Source: Guadua angustifolia
Lineage: Eukaryota > Streptophyta > Magnoliopsida > Poales > Poaceae
Length of the DNA stretch: 64,000 nt
Reading direction: 5' to 3'
Assembly: GCA_036346375.1 (NCBI GenBank)
Contig: CM070508.1
Location: 24,558,852 to 24,622,851 of the forward strand
Under the pieces are notes generated by a model. It was not told the origin of the DNA. It did not search any database and worked only from the letters and a program-made list of their open reading frames with translations. Below, piece after piece: positions 54,384-64,000 of this stretch (its first letter is position 1; each line of letters starts with the position of its first letter). A program made the translations under genes and the position numbers.

Positions 54384-54709
54384 AAGAAAGGAGTGAAGAA
54401 CAGTTCATTGCATCAAAGCTCTTCATCAAACCTAAAAATCAAGCTGCCTTTCGGTCCGTAGAGACCAATCATAGAAGGGTTGTTTGGCTCAAGAGGATGT
54501 ACAAAGATCAGAAGAACTAGAAGCATTATTTATGTTCTTTTTATATTGGGTTGAACTATCATGTATCTTTATGTTAGAACTAGAATATTTTGCGATTGCC
54601 ACCATGATATGTTGAACTATTATGTACGCCTGTGTTAGTAAAGTTTCATTGTCCGTTGACATGGTCATATGCTTGTGTTGCTTATGTTACCTTTTTTCAC
54701 TATTTCTAG

Positions 54710-56061
54710 ATGAGTTCACCAAGTAGTATTGAGTGGACATCAACAGAAAGTGACTCTAGTCATGATGGTGTTGGTGCTGCCCAAGGGAATAGAAAGAGGA
54801 GATCTAGGCATCTGCAAGTTGAATTGCAATACAAAAGGAAGAAATTGATGCATCTCCAAGTTGCCTCACTTGTCGCTCTAGTAGGTATACACTACAACAC
54901 TTGTTTAGAAAAGAAAAGGAGAGAACCTCCAAGAATGATTGGATATTAGTGGGTTATTAATAAACTAAGTAACGATAGGGATTGTTACATAATGTTTAGA
55001 ATGAATAGAAATGTCTTTGATAAGCTGCATCAAACTTTGGTAGAGAAATATGGAATACAATCGACAAGAGAGATGCATTCTATAGAAGTTCTAGGTATGT
55101 TTCTGTGGATGATTGGTGGATCTCAATCATTTAGCCAAGTAGAGAACCTCTTCAAACATTCAAATGAAACAACCTTTAGGAAGTTCAATGAAGTATTGGG
55201 TTGCATGAAGAAGTTAGGTAAAGACAACATAAAACCAAAAGATCTCCATTTCAATGCAGTGCATCCAAGGCTTCAAGATTCTCATTTTGCACCTTACTTC
55301 AACAATTGCATCGGCGCAATAGATGGGACACATATACTTGTCATTGTGCCTAAGGTAGATCAAGTTACTCACATTGATCACCATGGACATGCTACTCAGA
55401 ATATAATGGCTGTATGTGACTTTGACATGAGGTTCATGTTCATTGTAGCTGGATGGCCTGAATCTGCACATGATTCTCGTGTATTCAATGATAGTCTATT
55501 GAAGTATTTGGACTACTTTCCACATCCTCCTGAAGGTAATTCCTTTGTCTAACGGTCACATGTTTTTTGCCATTCGGTGTATTCATTGTTTCACACTTCA
55601 TGTTTGTATATGAAGGGTAATATTATCTTGTCGACGTGGGATACCCAAATAGAAAGAGATATCTAGCTCCATATAAGGGCCAAAATACCATATCCCTGAA
55701 TTTCAACAAGATCTAACACCAAGAGGGAAGGAGTAATCAATTATTGTCACTCTTCCCTTCGAAATGTCAGTGAATGAGCATTCAGGGTGCTGAAGATGAA
55801 ATGGCAGCTTTTGATGAAATTGCCAAGTTATTCAGTAGAGAGGCAGAAGATCATAATGTCATGTACGATGCTTCATAACTTTATTCGAGATAGTGCCTTA
55901 GATGATCGTCTTTTTGGAGATGTCATGAGGATTATATACCACAGGCTGCGCAGGAGGCATCATCTATGTTGGTTGAAGACAATGCCAAGTCAGTGGATGA
56001 TGGGGACATGTGTGCTCTTCGTGATTTCATTGCCGATTCTTTGATGGCTAATAGAGTGTAG
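54710..56061 (+). pseudogene. PIF/Harbinger DDE nuclease transposase (HARBI1/DDE_Tnp_4 type)
   Basis: N-terminal segment from ATG 54710, a TAG at 54947-54949, then CYIMFRMNRNVFDKLHQTLV and a long open core: GMFLWMIGGSQSFSQVENLF, then CIGAIDGTHI (first catalytic Asp), FIVAGWPESAHDSRVFNDSL (second Asp). An intron lies at about 55530-55615. The rest is broken by frameshifts: VDVGYPNRKRY, SLRNVSE and MKLPSYSVERQKIIMSCTML, then HNFIRDS, ending SLMANRV at 56061. The third catalytic acid region is frame-disrupted. Catalyses cut-and-paste into TTA/TWA sites in active relatives. Confidence 0.85.
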
Positions 56062-57872
56062 AAATATAAATCCTATACGATCTTTTGTTGCAATAGTTTG
56101 CCTTTTGGATAAGGGGGGCTAGGTGTTTTGGATCTGAATATCATGGACATAAGTCTTTTAGTGAAGTTGAGGAATGACGATGGTCTTTTGGACCTTTGTT
56201 GTTAATTCATGATTTGTTAATATAATCTCACATGCTGCCTCCTAGGCTCCTGTTGAGTTTCATTACTTTGTAATTGTTCTTATTCCTTACATTGATTAAC
56301 TCTTAAGCCTTGAGTTCCCTTGCTGATGTTCTTATCAGGTTTGCTGTTGCATGTTATTCTCTTGTCATTTTTTGCCAATAGCCTAGCTAATAAAATAGCA
56401 TATTTACTTGTTGTACTTTAATTAATGATAGGATGAAGCTGGTACACCTGAAATCAAGACTCCAGAGGAAATCTCATATTAGTTTCTGTATGATAAAGAA
56501 ATTCCTTATTAACAGTAACTACTGCATCGTCATTCCTAACTTCATTTTCCTGTACTTGCATAGCCGTTGTGTCCTCTGCCATCTACTCTGCTATATTAAG
56601 AGCATTTTGTGTACAGTTCTCTTGGGCTAAATATGTGTTCATTTCAAGTTGGTAATTTCAGTGCAGAAAAAAACAGTTAATCACATTTCTTTTTGTTGTT
56701 TGAAGTGAGCGCCTTCATTTTAATTTTTTTATTACATTGGTTTAGATGGGAAAACTGAAGCAATGCATTCGATTATAGAGTGTTCGATTCCTAGAGAAAC
56801 GTACCATAAAAGTTTTCCAATTGTTCATATGAAACTATATTTGTGAAGAAGTTGCTACCATGTATGCACTGTTGACTGGCCATGTATCCTTCAGTTCAAA
56901 AGAAGTCAAACATGACAATATTGTTACATGGTTGGCCTTTCAGTTGAATGGTTAGGCTTGCATGGACTCTCAGGGCTCTGATTAGTTGCACAAAAGTTGA
57001 ATGATTAATGCCATTGCGGACTCAGTAACATGTAGGATAGAACTACCAAGTTTTAGAACAGTTGGTTATGAGGGCTTCATTTTGGCATATAGTGATTAGT
57101 GTTTCCAAATGTTAGTTTTTGTATCATTGTGATTTGGTTTTAGTGCTATGAGATGATTCATATATCAAATACTATCTAAGTTTGCATATGTGAACTGAAG
57201 ATCCCCTAGTCTTTAGTTGTTATTGCGAAGTCCAATTTATAGGGAGATTATTGCACAATTTTTCTTTCAGATCAGTGGGTTTCAATGCTGTGTATGTGCC
57301 ATTTTTGGTTGATGACTTGGCTAAATTTCTTAATACCTACTCTTTGCTAGACTTTGCCGAAAAAGGTTTCGTGACCAGCAATTCAACTTGTACCACTTCT
57401 TTGATTTTACCTTCTATTTAAGGTTGTGTTTAATTATTTCATATATTGATCCCCCCCCGCCCCCCGCACACACAGGAAAATTGGGCCAATTACAGCATAT
57501 ATTGATTCCCCTTGAAAAATCACATGTGAATGAACCTGGTAAGCCTCACTTGATTGCTCTTGATTTTAAAGATTTACTTTCTCTTATAAGAAAGCTCTGA
57601 AACACATGTCTTCCAGAACCATGTTAAGCAAATAATCAGCTAACCAGTTGGCAATGTTTGTGTTGTAATCACTTCCCACCCCTGCTGTTGTCAAGTCAAA
57701 TCCACGTTGGAAAATCACATAAATAGTGCAAGGTGCGTTGCCAGCAGAATTAACTTGTCAAGGGGCCAGGCACCTAGTCAGGGACAACGCTGTTATTAAG
57801 CTGGATCTAGACAAAAGAATCTGTACAGGCCTCATTTTCAGATCTAGTATCATCCATTCTTTGTGTGAAGTG
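56062..57872. other. Stretch downstream of the PIF transposase, no gene recognised
   Basis: About 1.8 kb of AT-rich DNA. It may contain the 3' non-coding part of the PIF element and the rest of the Copia 3 locus, but I could find neither a PIF end nor Copia RT motifs. A C-run (about 57452-57466, ccccccccgcccccc) is present. Short plus frames of 60-70 codons have no motif. Confidence 0.3.
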
Positions 57873-58120
57873 TATGGGTGGAAAATAGGCTTGAGGCTCG
57901 TGAGCTGGCTTGGCTAAAATCCAGCTTGAGCTGGCTCAGCTCGGACTCGTGGTGTTAACAAATCGAGCCAAGACAACTTCCCAGCTTGTTGAATTTTTGA
58001 GCTGGTGGCCAGCCCATAGGCCACAGGAGGTCCACAGCCTCAAACCCTAAGCAGCGCTGGAGGCAGCTAGAAGCCAGGGAGCGTCGCACTCATAGGCTCG
58101 CGGCCTTCAAGGTGTCAACG
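57873..58120. mobile_element. hAT-type fragment related to element 1, cut by the Tekay-like element
   Basis: Starts TATGGGTGGAAAATAGGCTT and GAGGCTCGTGAGC, close to TAGGGGTGGAAAAACAGCTC at 3396, with the same GCTCGG-type subterminal motifs (ctcagctcggactcg). It runs directly into the LTR at 58121; its other half would be beyond the right edge of the window. The preceding gtgaagtg would be its left target duplication. Confidence 0.65.
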
Positions 58121-60935
58121 TGTCGTGCCCCGAATTTGCAATTCCGAATACCGTTGGATAGGGTACCAAGCCGAAGCACAGGCACGCTCCCCCGTACAGT
58201 TACCCCCGTGTAACTGCCACCCCGAGGTATCAAAGGTAAGACATCAGAACCCTACTAAGCTAGGTCTTCCCATTCAGACATGTGGTTGTACGAGACTCAG
58301 TCAAAGGCTTGCAAGGTAAAGTCCTTAATCGACCAAGGCAAGACTTCCTTCTCTCAAATTGGCACAGCCCTCACAACACTCAACCCACCCCACAGTTGCC
58401 ACACAGTGCCCTCCCCGCACGAAGCCTCGGTCCACTTGCCCCAGCCTAAATCAATTCCACCCCAAGTTGTTAACAAGGCAACTCATGCTCATATTCATCT
58501 TTCATGTAGAACCACACATGTGTCTCTACATTCCAAGGTTAATACCAACATCATTCCACATTTCATTAAAAAGCATTCACTATTCTTTAGTCGATGTTGA
58601 CTTTATATTCCAAATAGAATGGTTCACGATATGCATGGCTAACAACTATTCACGGCCTAGCCTCCGTGTTGGCACAATATCATCAACCAACTAATATTAC
58701 CAAACTAGGGTTATCAAAGGAATCATGGCATACAAATAATATTAACAAGGTGGCAAGAATAATCAGTTAACAAGCTAATTCACCCAAAATATTTAAACCA
58801 TTTTTAGTTGAATTAGCATGCATAGTTTGAAACAAAATACTTTTCAAAATTTAGGAGCAACATGGTCAAAGCATAACTTGCCTCCAAAAAGTTGCTGATC
58901 CTGATCCGAAGTCAAATCTTGTACTGGAAGTTCCCCCTCACAATCTCCCGACAAATCAACGTCTAATTACAATCAACATACACACAATAAATACATTTTC
59001 CAGAGAGCTAAATCAATTCTAAAAATTCAATAAAATTCACCAATAAATAGATCTTGATTTTACAAATTTTTAGAAATTGGAATCACTCAAATCGGAGTTA
59101 AAACGCAAAAGTTACAAGTGTTTAGAGTTTCAAAATAAATCAAAAAGAATAAACCGAATTTCTTTATTTATTTTTATACTGAAAATCCCGATTTATGACG
59201 TCAGCATGACGTCATCATCGACCGTGCCAACGCTGACAAGTGGGCCCCACCAATGACGTCAGCTGCTGACGTCATCATTGACACGTGTCGATCACCCATG
59301 CATGACACGCGGCGGCGAAATATCAACCGAGAGCTCAAATTACTATTAACCGTTCGATCTAAAATGAACGGCCACGATCTATCGTCGATTTGGCTCAACT
59401 TATTGCGGTGGCGACACGTGGCACATTCTCGTCCCTCGGATCAAAATCCAACGGCGATAAATAAACCGAATAACAGCTCAATTGACTCGGTCATGCTTCA
59501 AGATTCGTGCAATGCGATCAACGGCTCGGATCGCACCGACACTTTAATCGGTTACCGCGACGCTGACGCATGGCTCAATTGCTACCCTCGGTCTAAATCG
59601 AACAGCAGAGTTAATCGGGTGACGCCGACAAAGAACGACGGCCATTGTCGCTTCGGTTCGCGTACAGACACGTCGACCGCGATCTTTGGATCGACCAAGA
59701 CGCGGCGCAAATCCTAGCGTCCATTTCAAAATGAACGACCCAGATTAATTCAACTTTTACGCTTAATATTCCAGATCTAATGGCTACAGTATGAAAAGAA
59801 CTACGTGGCTCACTATTAACCGCACGATTTTGATCTAACGGCTAGCTTTAGAAGATGGGGTTTACTGTTATTAAGACTACGTGGTTAACTCTGGATCGTC
59901 CGATGCTAATCCGACGGCTAACAAATAACTTGGTTTTTGAGCACACGCGGCGATCCCGGCCACGACGCGTGGCGCTATCCTAGCCCTTGATCTCTAGATC
60001 TACAGCTACGGGTGAAAATGGGACTCACTGTTTCAAAGGAAAACGTGGACGAATCAGCGACGTTGATTGAAGAATGAACGGCTGACGAAGCTCTGAATCT
60101 CGGCAGGGACTCGGCGAGGTGAGGTGGTCGGAGAGGAAGAAGATGACCAAAGCGACGACGTTTCGGTGGAGTTCTGGCGAGATGAAGTAGTCCTTCAGGC
60201 GCGTCACTACTTGAGGAGTACTCCGGTGTCACTGGATGCGACGGAGAGTCACCGGAACAGGCGCAAACCACGGCGGAAGGTCACGGAACTTCGGCGAGGT
60301 GGTGTGGTGTCAACGGTGATTCTCGATACGCGTGAAAGGGCTCAACGGGTGCGGAAGAGGGTGCTTTATACCGTGCGGTGGTTAATGGGGCGGCGGAGTC
60401 ATTACGGCGGCGAGTAAATGCGGCAGTTTCCTTCGGCGGTAACGGCCGACGGCGGCGCTTCGTTCGCACGGAGACAAAGAGACGTGGTCACTATCCGTCC
60501 GTCCGCGCGAAATCCGACGGCACGGGCAACGAAACTGCACGGGTGAATCGCGACCGTGCGATGCAAATCAAACGGCGAACGATCGGCGACGATTAGGGTT
60601 TAGCCGGTGCGACAAAGAATGGGCTCGCCCGTATCGTTCATCCGAATTTTCAAATGATTTTCGAATAAAAACAATTCTGGAAATTCATTTAAATTGTTTT
60701 AGGCATTAAAAATATCAGGAAAATTCTAGAAAAATTCCAAAAAATATTTTAAGACATTTTGAACTCAAATAAAATATTTCCATTTAAATTTTATTAAAAC
60801 TTTTCATTATTAAATTAATTTCCAGAGAAGAACTAATTTCCAAAAATTCAAATAAATCCAAATAAATTCCAGAAATTCTCAAAAATTCAAATTAAATTAT
60901 AAAATTCAAAAATAGTCAAATTTGAGGATGTTACA
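58121..60935 (-). repeat. 3' LTR of the Tekay-like element (2815 bp)
   Basis: On plus it starts TGTCGTGCCCCGAAT and ends GAGGATGTTACA, beside the polypurine tract. On the minus strand a TATA box (CGGTATAAAGCACC) at about 60361-60374 is a good core promoter, placing transcription start near 60335 and leaving a long R/U5. The interior contains four TGACGTCA-type palindromes at about 59197-59275 and G-box-like ACACGTGTC sequences, plant bZIP binding-site types. No open gene is supported. Confidence 0.85.
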
Positions 60936-60970
60936 AACCTCCCCCCTTAACAGAATCTCGACCCCGAGAT

Positions 60971-62012
60971 TCAGGGCTGGCTAGAGAATAGATTGGGAAA
61001 CTCCTTCTTCAAATCTTCCTCGCGCTCCCAAGTTGCTTCGCTTTCTGAATGATTGCTCCACTGAACTCTGCAAAAGCGGGTTGACTTGTTTCTGGTCTCA
61101 CGATCCATGGTATCCAAAATCCTTACTGGATGTTCCTTGTAGGTCAAATCCTCCTGCAGTTTAATAGCTTCAATAGGTGCTTGTTCTTCTGGTACACGAA
61201 GACACTTTTTCAGTTGCGACACATGAAATACATCATGTACTCTCACAAAGATGCGGCGATTCTAGCCGATATGCAACTTCTCCCTTACGGCTCAAAATCT
61301 TGAATGGCCCAACATATCTCGGAGCAAGTTTTCCTTTAGCATGAAACCTTTTAACTCCTTTTAAGGGGGTGACCTTGAGATAATCTTCTGGTTCAAAACT
61401 CAGATCACGACGTCGGTTGTCTGCGTAACTCTTCTGTCTGGATTGTGCAGTCTTCAGTCTTTCTCGGATCATAGCAATCTTCTCTTCTGCATCTAAAAGT
61501 ATGTCCGGTCCGAAAACATGACGTTCTCCCGTCTCATTCCAGTTCAATGGTGTACGACATGGTCGACCGTACAGAGCATCAAAAGGCGACATTTTCAAAC
61601 TGGCTTGATAACTGTTATTGTAGCTAAACTCGGCATATGGCAAACACTTGTCCCATGAGGTTGTATATGACAATGCACAGGCTCTTAGCATATCTTCAAG
61701 TATCTGATTTACCCTTTCAGTCTGACCATCTGTCTGCGGATGGTATGCCGTACTAAAATTCAGACGGGTACCCATTACTGCATGCAGCTTATCCCAAAAT
61801 CTTGAGGTAAATTGAGTACCTCTATTCGATACTATCTTCTTGGGTACACCATGTAAACAAACAATTCTTGATATATACAATTCCGCTAACTTATCTCCTG
61901 AATAAGTTGTCTTTACGGGTATAAAATGAGCGACCTTTGTTAGTCGATCGACTATAACCCATATGGAGTCGTATCCACTCTGAGTCCTTGGTAAACCAGT
62001 GATGAAATCCAT
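60971..62012 (-). pseudogene. Tekay-like integrase with chromodomain, frameshifted
   Basis: MDFITGLPRTQSGYDSIWVI, VDRLTKVAHFIPV (first Asp), SNRGTQFTSRFWDKLHAVMG (second Asp), STAYHPQTDGQTERVNQILE (Glu) and YVGPFKILSRKGEVAYRLE make a nearly complete integrase core and C-terminal domain. After a frameshift at about 61246 the chain continues VHDVFHVSQLKKCL, and ends with the chromodomain: VRILDTMDRETRNKSTRFCR, VQWSNHSESEATWEREEDL. The chromodomain directs insertion to particular chromatin. Upstream, WPNMKKEVAEHVALCDVCQR belongs to the zinc-binding region, followed by a tryptophan-to-stop change at 62026-62028. Confidence 0.9.
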
Positions 62013-62121
62013 CCCGATTTCTTCTCACTTCCATTCGGGTATCTTTAATGGTTGAAGCAATCCAGCTGGTCTCTGGTGCATGGCTTTAACTCTTTGACAT
62101 ACGTCACATAACGCTACATGC

Positions 62122-63999
62122 TCAGCTACCTCTTTCTTCATATTTGGCCACCAGAATCTTTCTTTTAATCTTCTCATCATCTACTCTGAAATCCTTAGCT
62201 AGATCTTCGTCCATCTTGGATTTAATTCTGTTAATCTTCTCATCATCTTTCTGCCCTTCCCTAATCTGATCTTCAAGGGTCAGTTTAACCTCCAAAGTCG
62301 CTAGAAATCCTTCCGGTACAACTTCCAACCTTAGCTTCCGAAGTTCTTTACATAACTCAGTTTGCTCTTCTGTTATTATCAAATTCAGACTATAACTTTT
62401 CCGACTCAAGGCATCTGCCACCACATTTGCTTTCCCTGGATGATAGTGAATTCCAAGATTGTAATCCTTAATTAGTTCTAACCATCTCCTCTGTCTCATA
62501 TTCAGCTCCGATTGTGTGAATATGTACTTTAAACTTTTATGGTCAGTATATACTTCACATCGATTTCCCATGAGATAGTGACGCCAAATTTTAAGAGCGT
62601 GCACTACTGCAGCTAACTCTAGGTCATGTGTCAGGTAGTTTTGTTCATGTGGCCTTAACTGCCTTGATGCATAAGTTACCACTTTTCCGTTCTGCATCAG
62701 CACACATCCTAGTCCCTGACGCGAAGCATCACAGTATATATCAAAATTATCTTTAGTATTCGCAATACGAACAGTGCAAGTCAAACGCTTCTTGAGTTCT
62801 TGGAAACTCTTTTCACAGTCAGGTGACCATGTAAACTTTTTCTCTTTCTTAAGCAATTGCGTGAGAGGTCTCGCAATTGAAGAAAACCCTTCAATGAAAC
62901 GGCGATAGTATCCCGCCATACCAAGAAAACTTCTGATCTGAGTAACTGACTTTGGTTGTTCCCAATGCAACACTGCCTCTACTTTCTTCGGATCAACAGC
63001 TACTCCTTCGGCAGTCATCACATGACCCAAGAACTCAACCTTCTTTTTCCAGAAGTCACATTTACTGAATTTTGCATATAGCTGATTTTCCCTTAATTTC
63101 TCCAAAACCAGCCTTAAATGTTCTGCATGCTCTTCCTCCGTCTTGGAATAAACAAGAATATCATCGATAAACACAACGACAAACTTATCCAAGTATTCCA
63201 TGAACACTTTGTTCATCATATTCATAAAGTATGCAGGAGCATTAGTCAGTCCAAAGGACATAACCGTAAATTCATAATGACCATACCTAGACGAGGAGGC
63301 TGTCTTTGGTATGTCTTCCATCCGGATTTTAAGCTGGTGATATCCAGACCGAAGGTCTATTTTTGAGAAGACTCCTGCTCCTCTTAACTGATCAAAGAGA
63401 TCATCAATTCTGGGCAACGGGTATTTGTTTTTTATCGTCACATCATTGAGTGCACGATAGTCTATACACATCCTAAAACTCCCATCTTTCTTCTTTACAA
63501 ATAACACTGGGGCTCCCCACGGTGATGAACTAGGTCTTATGAAACCTTTTTCCGATAACTCTTCAATCTGTTTCTTCATCTCTACTAGCTCTTCGGTGGA
63601 CATTCTATAAGGTCTCTTCGCGATCGGAGCTGTTCCTGGCACCAACTCAATCACGAACTCTATATCCCTGTCCGATGGCATTCCAGGCAAATCTTCAGGA
63701 AAGACATCCGGGTATTCACTAAAGACATCCGGGTATTCACTAACTACCAGAACCTCTTCCATATTAATAGTCTTCATACTGTTGATCATCAATTGTTCAT
63801 CTCGAGCAGCAGTTGCTTGAACTTCCACCTTCCTACCATCTGGGCTTTCAATGGTAACCATTCTCCGCCCACAATCCAACACTACCTTGTGCTTCGATAA
63901 CCAGTCCATTCCCAAAATCACATCTATGTCTGGGTATCCAGTATGATTAAGTTCGCTAGGAACTCTATTCCACTTATTAATAATTTTACCCCAGAACAT
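62122..63999 (-). pseudogene. Tekay-like protease end, reverse transcriptase and RNase H (long open frame, no start in window)
   Basis: 625 codons are open. DVILGMDWLSKHKVVLDC is the end of the protease. RT follows: FVKKKDGSFRMCIDYRALND, KIDLRSGYHQLKI and the catalytic FVVVFIDDILVYSKT. The RNase H domain has DIYCDASRQGLGCVLMQ, ELAAVVHALKIWRHYLMG, TDHKSLKYIF and VVADALSRK, with catalytic D, E, D, D visible. The end is abnormal: after KMDEDLAKDF a deletion removes the linker and first half of the integrase zinc finger, joining KIKRK to the FWWPNMKK region out of frame. A 21-bp tandem duplication at 63700-63741 adds SEYPDVF. RT and RNase H look intact, but pol as a whole is not. Confidence 0.9.
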
Positions 64000-64000
64000 C

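Larger units (their letters stand above)
52446..56061 (+). mobile_element. PIF/Harbinger DNA transposon, degenerate, 3' end not found
   Basis: The 5' end GGGCCTGTTTAGAGAGGCTT is the classic PIF/Tourist terminal sequence, preceded by TTA (52443-52445), the usual target. It carries the two expected genes: a Myb/SANT-like protein and a DDE nuclease transposase, both on plus. I found no matching inverted end between 56062 and 57872, so the 3' end is deleted or too diverged. Both genes have stops. Confidence 0.85.
58121..64000 (-). mobile_element. Tekay-like chromovirus (Ty3/Gypsy), 3' LTR and pol, continues past the window
   Basis: On the minus strand: protease end, RT, RNase H, integrase with C-terminal chromodomain, polypurine tract (60950-60936, TTAAGGGGGGAGGTT), then the 3' LTR beginning TGTAACATCC at 60935. 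A C-terminal chromodomain and an LTR near 2.8 kb fit the Tekay/Del (RetroSat2-like) clade. gag, most of the protease and the 5' LTR lie outside. It appears younger than the Tat copy, but its pol has a deletion, a nonsense codon and a frameshift. Confidence 0.9.

Noticed and set aside
60124..60417. 97-codon plus frame in the Tekay-like LTR
   Set aside because: Antisense to the LTR promoter region, no domain; spans the predicted TATA box of the opposite strand.
58121..60935. CRISPR-like or satellite array in the 59-60 kb region
   Set aside because: Short recurring phrases there (gacgtca, acggc) are irregularly spaced promoter-type motifs, not direct repeats with uniform spacers.

Overview
The window looks like repeat-dense plant nuclear DNA, almost certainly from a grass (Poaceae). 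The evidence is grass-type Tat, Tekay-like and Copia LTR retrotransposons, hAT, PIF/Harbinger and Tourist-like elements, an L1-type LINE, and a GC- and alanine-rich SHI-related (SRS) transcription factor gene. I saw no bacterial-style operons, CRISPR arrays or rRNA. The species cannot be named from the sequence alone.

Layout. 1-3097: a small non-autonomous LTR retrotransposon on the minus strand that carries fragments of at least three host genes (a BTB/POZ-type protein, a long-chain acyl-CoA synthetase and quinolinate phosphoribosyltransferase). 3396-4084: a hAT-type element with an exact 8-bp target duplication. 4715-5939: the only convincing host gene, a two-exon SRS zinc-finger gene whose expected ATG reads GTG. 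5940-9247: intergenic DNA with degenerate tandem repeats and a tRNA-like relic. 9248-13421: decayed Copia element 1 (plus strand), holding a truncated hAT. 13422-15640: a truncated Gypsy element (minus; gag, PBS and LTR) fused by recombination to Copia 1 and inserted in Copia 2. 15641-about 20406: Copia element 2 (minus). 20805-21327: second hAT. 21691-24115: overlapping LTR remnants containing a long-armed hairpin element. 24357-25011: solo LTR with TSD. 25077-26074: third hAT. 26297-26653: Tourist-like MITE. 27.5-30.2 kb: AT-rich minisatellite, exact 130-bp tandem duplication, palindromic arrays and a Stowaway-like fragment.

30268-46750 is a nested stack. An L1-type LINE (minus strand) is split into a 3' reverse-transcriptase part and a 5' endonuclease part. 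Between them lie LTR-derived DNA and a complete 10.9-kb Tat-type Gypsy element (34352-45251, TSD AATGG). That element has gag, protease, RT, two RNase H-like regions and integrase on the minus strand, all with stops, plus an opposite-strand spliced coding unit between pol and the 3' LTR. 47535-52445: decayed Copia element 3 (plus) with a hAT inside its gag. 52446-56061: a PIF/Harbinger element with Myb/SANT-like and DDE transposase genes, inserted into the Copia 3 RT. 57873-64000: a hAT fragment cut by a Tekay-like chromovirus with a 2.8-kb LTR, a chromodomain integrase and a long open RT/RNase H frame.

Apart from the SRS gene, everything recognised is mobile DNA. The nesting order can be read from target duplications and interrupted reading frames. 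Almost all element genes are broken by stops, frameshifts or deletions. Product names come from motifs and remembered family features; no database search was possible.
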